DNA of 9,105 nucleotides from assembly GCA_027080445.1 (NCBI GenBank), contig JALWRY010000041.1, positions 1-9,105 on the forward strand, in the 5' to 3' direction. This document shows positions 1-6,980 of the stretch, piece after piece. Source of the stretch: Thiohalobacter sp. GTDB taxonomy: Bacteria > Pseudomonadota > Gammaproteobacteria > DSM-19610. The notes under the pieces were generated by a model. That model searched no databases. It worked only from the letters and a program-made list of their open reading frames with translations, and was not told the DNA's origin. The translations under genes and the position numbers were made by a program. Numbering within the stretch: position 1 is the first letter of the stretch; each line of letters opens with the position of its first letter.

Positions 1-244
1 CATTGGCCGGCATTGCCGGCTGGCCGGTGGCGTGGGTGTTGTCGGGCACCTGGAGATTGCCGATCATGTGACCGTGACCGGCATGTCGATGGTGACGCAC
101 TCCATCCTGCAGCCGGGCAGCGTCTGGTCTGCCGGTACACCGCTCATGGAAAACACGCGCTGGCATCGTAACGCCGTGAGGATGAAGCAGCTGGACACAC
201 TGGCGAAACGGGTATCACAGCTGGAAAAACAGATCAGGAAATAA
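1..244 (+). CDS. lpxD: UDP-3-O-acylglucosamine N-acyltransferase LpxD, C-terminal part (5' end outside window)
   Basis: Only the last 80 or so residues are present, read in the frame that starts at base 2; the gene enters from the left edge. LpxD adds the second 3-hydroxyacyl chain, on the 2-amino group of UDP-3-O-acyl-glucosamine, in lipid A synthesis in the cytoplasm. Visible are the last turns of the left-handed beta helix (IGRHCRLAGG, GHLEIADHVTVTGMSMV), the loop leading out of it (ILQPGSVWSAGTPL), and the C-terminal helix ending TLAKRVSQLEKQIRK. These parts align well from memory with the end of E. coli LpxD (GHMEICDKVTVTGMGMV, SKRLKSLERKV). The catalytic histidine (His239 in E. coli) would lie upstream of the window. 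The gene stops at TAA 242-244, 42 bases before fabZ, the usual neighbour. Identity is sure; the 5' part cannot be judged. Confidence 0.95.
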   Translation, partial: IGRHCRLAGGVGVVGHLEIADHVTVTGMSMVTHSILQPGSVWSAGTPLMENTRWHRNAVRMKQLDTLAKRVSQLEKQIRK

Positions 245-286
245 GTAATTGTCTTATAAACAGAGCATCAGGTTTAATAATTGACT

Positions 287-727
287 ATGGATATCAACGA
301 GATCAGGAATACATTGCCGCACCGTTACCCGTTTCTGCTGGTGGACCGCGTGCTGGAGTTCAACGCGGGTGAATCACTGGTGGCGATCAAAAACGTGACC
401 GTCAACGAACCGTTCTTCCAGGGGCATTTCCCGGAAAAACCGGTGATGCCGGGCGTACTGATCCTGGAAGCGCTGGCGCAGGCGACCGGGCTGCTGGCGT
501 TTCGCAGTGAAGGACGGGATGCCGCGCGCGATTCACTCTATTATTTTGTCGGTATCGACAAGGCGCGTTTCAAGCGCCCGGTGGAGCCGGGCGACCAGCT
601 GCGCCTGTCGGTCGAGGTGGTCAAGGTCAAGCGCGGCATCTGGGTATTCAACACGGAAGCCAGCGTGGACGGCAAGGTGGCAGCGACCGCCGTCATTATG
701 TGCACCGAACGCAAGATCAACGAATAA
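287..727 (+). CDS. fabZ: 3-hydroxyacyl-ACP dehydratase FabZ
   Basis: FabZ is a cytosolic hot-dog-fold enzyme that dehydrates (3R)-hydroxyacyl-ACP to trans-2-enoyl-ACP in type II fatty acid synthesis. The 146-residue product matches the family length. It carries the signature NEPFFQGHFPEKPVMPGVL with the catalytic His47, and Glu61 in ILEALAQATG. The start PHRYPFLLVDRV and the stretch YYFVGIDKARFKRPVEPGDQL are also typical. I chose ATG 287 because it gives MDINEIR, the N-terminus known from Pseudomonas FabZ. An in-frame TTG at 281 is better spaced from a weak CAGG (269-272) and would add two residues, so the start is uncertain by 6 bases. The gene sits between lpxD and lpxA. FabZ draws on the same hydroxyacyl-ACP pool as LpxA and LpxD, so this placement ties phospholipid to lipid A output. 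Confidence 0.95.
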   Translation: MDINEIRNTLPHRYPFLLVDRVLEFNAGESLVAIKNVTVNEPFFQGHFPEKPVMPGVLILEALAQATGLLAFRSEGRDAARDSLYYFVGIDKARFKRPVEPGDQLRLSVEVVKVKRGIWVFNTEASVDGKVAATAVIMCTERKINE

Positions 728-753
728 GTCGGGCGTAGTTGCAAGCGTTGTCC

Positions 754-1548
754 ATGCCGATTCACGACAAGGTCTCACTGGTACACCCCACCGCAGTGAT
801 CGATCCGCAGGCGCGGGTGGCGGCCGATGTGATTGTCGGCCCCTACAGCGTGATCGGCGCGGGTGTCGAGATTAATGCCGGCTGCTGGATTGCGCCACAC
901 GTGGTGATTGTCGGTGACACGGTACTCGGGCGGGATAACCGGGTCTTTTCCTTCGCCTCACTTGGCGACATGCCACAGGACAAGAAGTACCGGGGCGAAC
1001 CCACCCGGCTGGAAATCGGTGATAACAATACCATCCGCGAATACGTCACCATCAACCGCGGTACCGAACAGGATACGAGCGTGACCCGCGTGGGCAACGA
1101 CAACTGGATTATGGCTTATGTGCATATTGCCCACGATTGCCACATCGGCGACCACACGGTACTGGCCAATAACACGACACTGGCCGGGCATGTACAACTC
1201 GGTGATCGGGTAACGCTCGGCGGTTCCACCCTGGTGCACCAGTTCTGCCATATCGGCGAGTATGCCTTCAGCGCCTATGGCGCGCGCATCAACAAGGACG
1301 TGCCGCCCTTTATTACCGTCAGCGAAGGCAAGGCGAGGCCGCGTGGCCTGAATAGCGAAGGCCTGAAACGCAACGGCTTTGACGAGGCGCGTATACGCCA
1401 GCTCAAGGAAGCCTACCGCCTGTTATACCGGGCCGACTTGCCGCTGGAACAGGCCATCGAGCAACTGGCGACACTGGAGGACAGCCACGGTGACGTGGCG
1501 AAGTTGCGGACGTTTGTCTCAGCTTGTCAGCGCAGTATTGTGCGCTGA
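754..1548 (+). CDS. lpxA: UDP-N-acetylglucosamine 3-O-acyltransferase LpxA
   Basis: LpxA transfers a 3-hydroxyacyl chain from ACP to the 3-OH of UDP-GlcNAc, the first step of lipid A synthesis, as a cytosolic homotrimer. The product has 264 residues (E. coli has 262). Hexapeptide repeats forming the left-handed beta helix run from about residue 10 to 185, followed by the helical C-terminal domain (GLKRNGFDEARIRQLKEAYRLLYR). The catalytic base is His127 in HIAHDC, with His124 nearby; GEPTRLEIGD and VHQFCHIG are further family motifs. The residue aligned with the E. coli acyl-chain ruler Gly173 is Tyr175, which predicts a shorter hydroxyacyl chain. I chose ATG 754 because it matches the family N-terminus (VHPTAVIDPQA). 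In-frame TTG codons at 739 and 748 would only add unconserved residues. No clear Shine-Dalgarno is visible, so translation may depend on fabZ, which ends 26 bases upstream. Confidence 0.96.
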   Translation: MPIHDKVSLVHPTAVIDPQARVAADVIVGPYSVIGAGVEINAGCWIAPHVVIVGDTVLGRDNRVFSFASLGDMPQDKKYRGEPTRLEIGDNNTIREYVTINRGTEQDTSVTRVGNDNWIMAYVHIAHDCHIGDHTVLANNTTLAGHVQLGDRVTLGGSTLVHQFCHIGEYAFSAYGARINKDVPPFITVSEGKARPRGLNSEGLKRNGFDEARIRQLKEAYRLLYRADLPLEQAIEQLATLEDSHGDVAKLRTFVSACQRSIVR

Positions 1549-1557
1549 ACCGTCAGT

Positions 1558-2712
1558 ATGGCGCGGCGACTGCGTATCGGGCTGGTGGCGGGGGAGGTGT
1601 CGGGCGACCAGCTTGGTGCAGCATTGATTCACGCCATTCGTGAACGTTACCCGGATGCGGTCTTTGAAGGTGTTGCCGGTGCGCGCATGCGCGAAGCCGG
1701 TTGCACGGCCTTGTCGGATATCGAGCCACTGTCGGTCATGGGGCTGGCCGAGGTACTGGGCCGTTTACCGGCATTGCTTGCCCTGCGCCGCCGTTTGCGG
1801 CGTCATTTCATCGCCAATCCCCCGGATGTTTTCGTCGGTATCGATGCGCCGGATTTCAATCTTGTTCTCGAAGCCGGACTCAGGCATGCGGGCATACCGG
1901 TGGTGCACTGGGTCAGTCCTTCGGTCTGGGCCTGGCGGCAATATCGTGTCAGAAAAATACGCCGCAGCGTCGATCTGATGCTCACCCTGTTCCCGTTTGA
2001 GGAACATTTCTACCGGCAACAGGGTATCGATGCTGTTTGTACCGGGCACCCGCTGGCCGATGAAATACCCGTCGATAACGCCCCGGCCGTGGCGCAGGCC
2101 GCGCTTGGCCTCGAAGGCGGACAGCGTTATGTGGCATTACTGCCCGGTAGCCGGCGCAGTGAGGTCGATCGCCTGTTGCCGGTATTCCTGGAGACTGCCC
2201 GGCGTTGCCGGCAGGTGGCCGGTGACCTGGCTTTCCTGATCCCGGCGGCCAGCAGCGCCCTGTACCGTCGGTGCCAGGCGATACTGGCAGAATTCACCCG
2301 CGGCAGTGATTTCCCGGTGAGCCTGGTCGATGGCCGGGCGCGCACCGTCATGCAGGCGGCCGATGCGGTACTATTGGCATCCGGTACCGCAACACTGGAG
2401 TGTCTGCTGGTCGGGCGGCCCATGCTGGTGGCCTACCGGCTGCACCCCTTGAGCTATCCACTGGTGAAGCGCTTGTTGAAAACGCCCTATGTTTCGTTGC
2501 CAAACCACCTGTTGGGGCGGATGCAGGTGCCGGAATACCTGCAACAGGATGCGACACCGGCGCGTCTTGCCGAAGGTTTGCTGGCATTGTTGCAGGACCC
2601 CGAACGGTCTGCGGCGCAGCTTGCACCGTTTGCCGCTGTGCATCGTGATCTGAAACGTGATGCGGCCGGCCGCGCCGCGCACAGTATTCTCAAGAGGGCA
2701 GGGTTTGACTGA
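1558..2712 (+). CDS. lpxB: Lipid A disaccharide synthase LpxB
   Basis: LpxB is a family GT19 glycosyltransferase at the inner face of the inner membrane. It joins 2,3-diacyl-glucosamine-1-phosphate (lipid X) to UDP-2,3-diacyl-glucosamine to make the tetraacyl disaccharide core of lipid A. The 384-residue length fits the family. Motifs in order are GEVSGD (12-17), GVAGARM, IDAPDFN with Asp99 (the likely catalytic acid, Asp98 in E. coli), HWVSPSVWAWR (117-127), FPFEEHFY, GHPLADE, LPGSRRSEV (195-203), ASGTATLE for sugar-nucleotide binding, MLVAYR and SLPN. ATG 1558 follows the lpxA stop by 9 bases without a strong ribosome site, which suggests coupled translation. The last 8 bases overlap the proposed rnhB start. 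Nothing looks broken. Confidence 0.97.
   Translation: MARRLRIGLVAGEVSGDQLGAALIHAIRERYPDAVFEGVAGARMREAGCTALSDIEPLSVMGLAEVLGRLPALLALRRRLRRHFIANPPDVFVGIDAPDFNLVLEAGLRHAGIPVVHWVSPSVWAWRQYRVRKIRRSVDLMLTLFPFEEHFYRQQGIDAVCTGHPLADEIPVDNAPAVAQAALGLEGGQRYVALLPGSRRSEVDRLLPVFLETARRCRQVAGDLAFLIPAASSALYRRCQAILAEFTRGSDFPVSLVDGRARTVMQAADAVLLASGTATLECLLVGRPMLVAYRLHPLSYPLVKRLLKTPYVSLPNHLLGRMQVPEYLQQDATPARLAEGLLALLQDPERSAAQLAPFAAVHRDLKRDAAGRAAHSILKRAGFD
2692..2697 (+). promoter_or_regulatory. Shine-Dalgarno site that decides the rnhB start
   Basis: AAGAGG inside the 3' end of lpxB lies 7 bases before TTG 2705. It is one of the two best ribosome-binding sites in the window. It favours the TTG start over the in-frame GTG/ATG pair at 2657/2660, which would run about 50 bases deep into lpxB. 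Confidence 0.65.
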
Positions 2713-3313
2713 ACCAACAGCACTGTATTGTATCGATCCCGCCATCTGCCATGCCGGGGTGGATGAAGTCGGGCGCGGCCCGCTGGCCGGCCCGGTCGTT
2801 GCCGCCGCAGTGATTCTGGACCCCGCACGGCCGGTAGCGGGCCTGCGTGATTCCAAGAAACTCAGTGAAAAACGCCGTGAAGCGCTGTTCGATGAAATTT
2901 GCGCCTGCGCACTGGCCTGGTCCCTGGGCCGTGCCGAAGTCGAGGAGATCGATACCATCAATATATTACAGGCCAGCCTGCTGGCGATGCGCCGGGCCGT
3001 CGATGGCCTGTCCATCGAACCCGAACGGGTGCTGGTCGATGGCAACCGTTGTCCTGAACTGAGGCAACCCTGCGAAGCCATTATCAAGGGCGATGACCGT
3101 GTGCCGGCGATCAGTGCCGCCTCCATTATCGCCAAGGTCAGTCGTGATCGGGAAATGGTTGCACTGGATGCCCAATACCCGGGTTACGGTCTTTCCCGTC
3201 ACAAGGGCTACCCCAGCAAAGCACACCTCGAAGCATTGCGTACACTGGGTGTGACGCCGATGCACCGGCGTTCCTACGCGCCGGTACGTCGGCTGCTGGA
3301 TGACGATGGCTGA
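2705..3313 (+). CDS. rnhB: Ribonuclease HII RnhB
   Basis: RNase HII cuts the RNA strand of RNA-DNA hybrids and nicks 5' of single ribonucleotides misincorporated in DNA, which starts ribonucleotide excision repair. From TTG 2705 the protein has 202 residues, close to E. coli RnhB (198). The active-site set is complete: Asp20 and Glu21 in GVDEVGRG, Asp112 in VLVDGNRCP, and Asp130 in IIKGDDRVP. Family motifs DSKKLSEKRRE, SAASIIAKVSRD and HKGYPSKAHLEAL follow. The TTG start rests on the AAGAGG site 7 bases upstream and on length. An ATG at 2660 in the same frame would add 15 unconserved residues. The 8-base overlap with the lpxB stop points to translational coupling, as in the lpxB-rnhB pair of enterics. 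In E. coli dnaE follows directly; here two other genes intervene. Confidence 0.95.
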   Translation: MTEPTALYCIDPAICHAGVDEVGRGPLAGPVVAAAVILDPARPVAGLRDSKKLSEKRREALFDEICACALAWSLGRAEVEEIDTINILQASLLAMRRAVDGLSIEPERVLVDGNRCPELRQPCEAIIKGDDRVPAISAASIIAKVSRDREMVALDAQYPGYGLSRHKGYPSKAHLEALRTLGVTPMHRRSYAPVRRLLDDDG

Positions 3314-3319
3314 AAGAGG
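3313..3319 (+). promoter_or_regulatory. Strong Shine-Dalgarno site for the hydrolase gene
   Basis: AAAGAGG overlaps the last base of the rnhB stop codon and ends 6 bases before ATG 3326. This fixes the hydrolase start and shows that the gene is translated on its own ribosome site within the operon. Confidence 0.7.
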
Positions 3320-3325
3320 CCGGTA

Positions 3326-4540
3326 ATGGCGCACATACGCAGTATCCTCAACCTGCTGGGTGCAACGGATGAATTGTCGGAACGGCATCGCCTGAAAACG
3401 CCGGGCCGTGAATGGATGCACGGTGTGGCATCCATCGAGGACTACCTGCACCTGTGCCGCCAGCGTGTTGCGGCAACACGGACTGACCTCGATACCGAGT
3501 CGCGTGACGCGATTATCGATGGCAACAGCCCGTTTCTGTTACCCGCACAGAATGTCGACGGGGTGCGCCGCACCCTGCTGATGACCCACGGCCTGACGGA
3601 TTCCCCGTTTATGATGCGCGATATCGCCGGCTGGTTTCAGTCGCAGGGGTTTCGCGTGCTGTCCATGCAGCTGCCCGGTCATGGTACGCGACCGGGCGAC
3701 CTGCTGGAGGTAAGCTGGCAGGACTGGATGACGGCACAGCGTCAGTTGATCGACCTGCTTGCCCGGGACAGCGATGAACTCTACCTGCTGGGCTTCTCGC
3801 TGGGCGCGATACTGAGTCTCTACCAGGCCCTGCATACACCGCGCTTTCGTGCCCTGTTCCTGTTTGCGCCGGCCATTCGCGTCACGCCGCTGGTGCGCGC
3901 TGTCTGCCCGCTCGCCGCGGCGGGCCGCTGGTGGCGCCGCGCCGCCTGGTTTGATGTGCAACCGGACAGTGATTGTTTCAAATATGAATCCCTGGCCAAT
4001 CGCGCCATTTGCGAAGTTTACCGACTGACCGAGGCACAGCAGCGTCTTGCCTCGCTGACAGAACTGGATACGCCCCTGTTTGTTGCCGCCAGCGAAAACG
4101 ATGCCACCATCGACAGCCCGGCGATCCTGGACTGGTTTGCACGACAACAGGGTGTGCCGAAACGGATGCTCTATTACAGTACTGGCGCCCCCGAGGTTCC
4201 GAACGAGGTACGTGTCATCAATGCCCGTCTGCCCGGGCAGCGGATCCGCAGCTATTCGCATACCTCGCTGCTGCTGTCACCGCAGAATCCCCACTATGGT
4301 GAACAGGGGACATTGCGTTTTTGTACGCATTATTACAGGCTAGACCCCGAGAAATATCGCCGTTGCAAGGCCGGTGAGGAAGACTGCCTGGGCGAGATGT
4401 TCGACGAATCGGAAACATGCCAGGTGATTCGCCGGCTGACCTGGAACCCCGGCTATACCGACATGCTGGCCGAGATACAGGCGTTTCTGCAGGCCTTGCC
4501 GCGTAGCGGACCGACGCGTGCTGATGGACAACTATTATGA
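3326..4540 (+). CDS. Alpha/beta hydrolase (serine esterase / lysophospholipase-like) with cysteine-bearing C-terminal extension
   Basis: The 404-residue protein has an alpha/beta hydrolase fold with a complete putative triad: Ser158 in the nucleophile elbow GFSLG, Asp259 in SENDATIDS and His312 in YSHTSLLLSP. The oxyanion-hole motif MTHGLTDSP (86-94) and MQLPGHGTRPGD (114-125) followed by SWQDW resemble Est30-type carboxylesterases and monoacylglycerol lipases of the Hydrolase_4 / serine aminopeptidase S33 group. About 75 residues precede the core, with no signal peptide or membrane segment, so it is probably cytosolic. After His312 comes a tail of about 90 residues with Cys333, Cys347, Cys354 and Cys365, not part of the usual small esterase fold. 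The gene lies 12 bases after rnhB with a strong ribosome site; its stop overlaps a possible ATG of the next gene (ATGA). The substrate is unknown. A lipid or acyl ester is a guess from context only. I do not recognise a named gene. Confidence 0.85.
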   Translation: MAHIRSILNLLGATDELSERHRLKTPGREWMHGVASIEDYLHLCRQRVAATRTDLDTESRDAIIDGNSPFLLPAQNVDGVRRTLLMTHGLTDSPFMMRDIAGWFQSQGFRVLSMQLPGHGTRPGDLLEVSWQDWMTAQRQLIDLLARDSDELYLLGFSLGAILSLYQALHTPRFRALFLFAPAIRVTPLVRAVCPLAAAGRWWRRAAWFDVQPDSDCFKYESLANRAICEVYRLTEAQQRLASLTELDTPLFVAASENDATIDSPAILDWFARQQGVPKRMLYYSTGAPEVPNEVRVINARLPGQRIRSYSHTSLLLSPQNPHYGEQGTLRFCTHYYRLDPEKYRRCKAGEEDCLGEMFDESETCQVIRRLTWNPGYTDMLAEIQAFLQALPRSGPTRADGQLL

Positions 4541-4564
4541 TGGCCAGGACAACTCTGATTCATT

Positions 4565-4594
4565 CGTCATCCCGGCGAATGCCGGAATCCAGAG
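4565..4594 (+). repeat. Short dispersed palindromic repeat (CCGGC-GAAT-GCCGG type)
   Basis: The stretch contains a perfect 5-bp inverted repeat, CCGGC (4572-4576) and GCCGG (4581-4585), around the loop GAAT. Flanks GTCATCC and GGAATCCAGAG match the widespread proteobacterial repeat usually seen as GTCATTCCCGCGAAAGCGGGAATCCAG, known from memory; one of its frames reads VIPANAGIQ. It lies just after the hydrolase stop, where intergenic repeats normally sit. This argues that the channel gene really starts downstream of it. Only one copy is in the window, so the repeat status rests on recognition. Confidence 0.7.
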
Positions 4595-4605
4595 ATTTCA
4601 ACAAC

Positions 4606-6975
4606 ATGGATACCGGCATGCGTCAGTATGACGGTAAAGGGATTCATCAGAGGTTCCCTGGATTACTCATATTGCTCCTGGCGCCACTGTTGCTCTTTGC
4701 GGTGGTCTATCCCGCGTTTGCCCAGCAAACAGAACTTGATGCGTTCGGGAAGACGCTGAAGGTTATTGGGACGAGCCTGGAAAGGCGCCCGGCAAGCGAG
4801 GATCAACTGGCGGAGTGGGCGCGGAAAATTGCGGCCGGACGTCCGCTGGCGCTCGATTGTGTCAGGCAGGGTGAGGCACAGCAGAAAAAACTGGGAGAAG
4901 ACCTGGCCAGTCTGGGGGATTACGTAACAGGCGAACCCCGCGATGTCACGCGTAAACGCAACGAGGTTAAACGTGAGATAAAGGATATCGAACGGGAGCT
5001 GGCGGGCTGTCGTTTGCTGGTGCTACGCAGTGAAGAGCTGCAAAACACCATCAGCAAGGAAATGAAAGCCATGCTCGCACGGCAGTTGTCGGCGCGGGGC
5101 ACGAATATCGGTGTTTTGCTGCTGGACAACTGGCAGAAGCCGGCACTATGGTTGTCCGCGAGCAAGGATTTTCTCTACCAGCACAGTGGTCTTACGCGTC
5201 TTGAACTGGATGACTGGGTGCTGCTGGGTGTGATTGCGCTCATCAGTTTTATTACCGGCCTGTGGTTGCGCCGGCGTTTGTTGCAGCGCGCCAGTGAAGG
5301 CGCGTGGGCGAACGACCTGACCGGGCATTTTTCCTGTGCGCTGGTCAGCACCCTGGGGCACTACTTTCCCGGCCTGCTTGTCAGCAGCGCCCTGGCTGTC
5401 ACGCTGTACAGTATCTCCGGCGATGTAAGGCCGGTACCGTTTATCAATATTGCCCTGTACACCTTGCCGTTCTACCTGCTTACCGTGACCGTCATGCGCC
5501 TGTTCCTGGCGCCACACCCGCCTGCCGTATTGTTTGTACAGGTGCCGGCTGAACTGGCAACACCACTGGCGCGGCGCCTGACCGTGCTGGCGCTGCTCGC
5601 CTATGTGGGGGTTTTGCTGTTCTATACGCTGCTTGCCCAGAGCTTGCCGGAGTCTGCGTTCCTGCTGGCACGCGGCGTGTTTGCTGCCTTCCTGATCCTG
5701 AACCTGATCTGGGCCTTATGGCTGGTGATGCGCCTGCCGCGCCTGGCAAAAGTGCGAGGCATCAACTGGCTGGTCAACCTGATACTGATTGGTGCGCTGG
5801 TGGCGGAATGGGCGGGCTACCGGAACCTGTCTGTTACCGTGTTACGTATATTGCTGGGTACATCCATTGTCATTGGCGTGACGCTTTTCCTCGGCAGCCT
5901 GTTCAGGGACTTTTACGACTCGCTCGATGAGGGAAGCCGTCGCCGTACCCGCTCGGTGCGTCGCGCACTCGGTGTCAGGGCAGGAGAACATTTCCCCGGC
6001 CTGATATGGATACGGATTACGACGGCGCTGTTGCTGTGGGGGACAGGCGCACTGATTACCCTGCGTGTGTGGGGCGTATCGGATGCCACGCTGAAGCAGA
6101 TCAGCGTCTGGTTCATGGAAGGCTTCGAACTGGGTTCCCTCAGGGTTGTGCCGGTAAGAATACTCCTGGCCATTATCAGTTTTGCCGTACTGGTGGCGCT
6201 GACGGGCTGGGTCAAGGCGAAACTCGAAAGTAGCTGGCTTAGCCGTGCGCGGATGGAACGGGGTGCCCGCGAGGCGCTGGTGACCGTCAGTGGTTATGTG
6301 TTGATCGCGGTTGCGATCCTGGTCGGGCTGGGGATTTCCGGTGTCGATTTTTCCAACCTCGCCATTATTGCCGGTGCGCTTTCGGTTGGTATTGGTTTTG
6401 GCTTGCAGAATATCGTCAACAACTTTGTCTCCGGGTTGATTCTCCTGTTTGAACGTCCGATCAAGACCGGCGACTGGGTGGTGGTGGGCAATACCGAAGG
6501 TTACGTCAAGCGCATCCGCCTCCGTTCCACGCAGATCCAGACCTTTGACCGTGCAGATGTCATCGTGCCCAACTCCGAGCTCATTTCCAACCAGGTGATC
6601 AACTGGATGCTTTACGACATGCGCGGTCGCATCCGTGTGCCGGTGGGTGTCGCCTACGGGAGTGACACGGACCAGGTAAAGGCGCTTTTGTTGCAGGTGG
6701 CGGAACAAAACCCGAAAGTGATTAACGACGGCACCGCAAACCCGCCGAAGGTTTTATTCCGGGAATTTGGCGACAGTGCACTGGCCTTCGAGTTGCGTTG
6801 TTATATCCGCAACATCGATGAGCGGGTGCAGGTGATCAGTGACCTGAACTTCGCCATCGACAGGGCTTTCCGCGAGGCGGGTATCGAGATTCCCTTCCCG
6901 CAGCGGGACTTGCACCTGCGTAGCTGGGATGCCGGCAGCGGACCTGAAGGTAATGCTCCTCCCGGAAATCCCTGA
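4606..6975 (+). CDS. MscS-family mechanosensitive ion channel, large multi-pass type
   Basis: This is an inner-membrane channel that opens under membrane tension and releases solutes on osmotic downshock. From ATG 4606 it has 789 residues. A signal peptide (basic start, core LLILLLAPLLLFAVV, likely cut after PAFA near residue 39) leads to a charged, coiled-coil-like periplasmic region up to about residue 190. About 11 hydrophobic segments follow. The last, the MscS pore helix, is rich in Gly/Ala (AGALSVGIGFGLQN, coded at 6370-6411). Then come the beta domain (FERPIKTGDWVVVGNTEGYV, DVIVPNSELISNQVINW) and the C-terminal alpha/beta domain ending GIEIPFPQRDLHLRS. It is longer than E. coli MscS (286) and shorter than MscK or MscM (about 1100); it may be a DUF3772-type MscS. 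An ATG at 4537 overlaps the hydrolase stop, but would place a dispersed repeat in the coding region and about 40 residues before the signal core. ATG 4618 is also possible. Confidence 0.88.
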   Translation: MDTGMRQYDGKGIHQRFPGLLILLLAPLLLFAVVYPAFAQQTELDAFGKTLKVIGTSLERRPASEDQLAEWARKIAAGRPLALDCVRQGEAQQKKLGEDLASLGDYVTGEPRDVTRKRNEVKREIKDIERELAGCRLLVLRSEELQNTISKEMKAMLARQLSARGTNIGVLLLDNWQKPALWLSASKDFLYQHSGLTRLELDDWVLLGVIALISFITGLWLRRRLLQRASEGAWANDLTGHFSCALVSTLGHYFPGLLVSSALAVTLYSISGDVRPVPFINIALYTLPFYLLTVTVMRLFLAPHPPAVLFVQVPAELATPLARRLTVLALLAYVGVLLFYTLLAQSLPESAFLLARGVFAAFLILNLIWALWLVMRLPRLAKVRGINWLVNLILIGALVAEWAGYRNLSVTVLRILLGTSIVIGVTLFLGSLFRDFYDSLDEGSRRRTRSVRRALGVRAGEHFPGLIWIRITTALLLWGTGALITLRVWGVSDATLKQISVWFMEGFELGSLRVVPVRILLAIISFAVLVALTGWVKAKLESSWLSRARMERGAREALVTVSGYVLIAVAILVGLGISGVDFSNLAIIAGALSVGIGFGLQNIVNNFVSGLILLFERPIKTGDWVVVGNTEGYVKRIRLRSTQIQTFDRADVIVPNSELISNQVINWMLYDMRGRIRVPVGVAYGSDTDQVKALLLQVAEQNPKVINDGTANPPKVLFREFGDSALAFELRCYIRNIDERVQVISDLNFAIDRAFREAGIEIPFPQRDLHLRSWDAGSGPEGNAPPGNP

Positions 6976-6980
6976 TTAAC

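Noticed and set aside
245..286. AT-rich lpxD-fabZ gap with a possible promoter (TTGTCT at 249-254 and TTTAAT at 273-278)
   Set aside because: The boxes are poor matches with an 18-base spacer, and transcription would start about at the fabZ start codon. The AT-richness may just keep the ribosome site open.
337..344. GCTGGTGG octamers matching the E. coli Chi site (also at 2424-2431 and elsewhere)
   Set aside because: The octamer arises readily from Leu-Val codons in GC-rich genes, and Chi sequences differ among lineages, so no function can be claimed.
2371..3135. Minus-strand open frame of 254 codons across lpxB and rnhB
   Set aside because: It is antisense to two well-conserved genes, with low-complexity Ser/Arg/Ala composition and no domain.
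3539..4261. Minus-strand open frame of 240 codons opposite the hydrolase gene
   Set aside because: It is a shadow of the hydrolase, which has a complete triad motif set and a strong ribosome site on the plus strand.
5842..6708. Long minus-strand open frame (288 codons) opposite the channel gene
   Set aside because: It lies fully antisense to the conserved MscS pore and beta domain; its product is rich in His, Gln and Arg with no recognisable fold, as expected for a shadow frame in GC-rich DNA.
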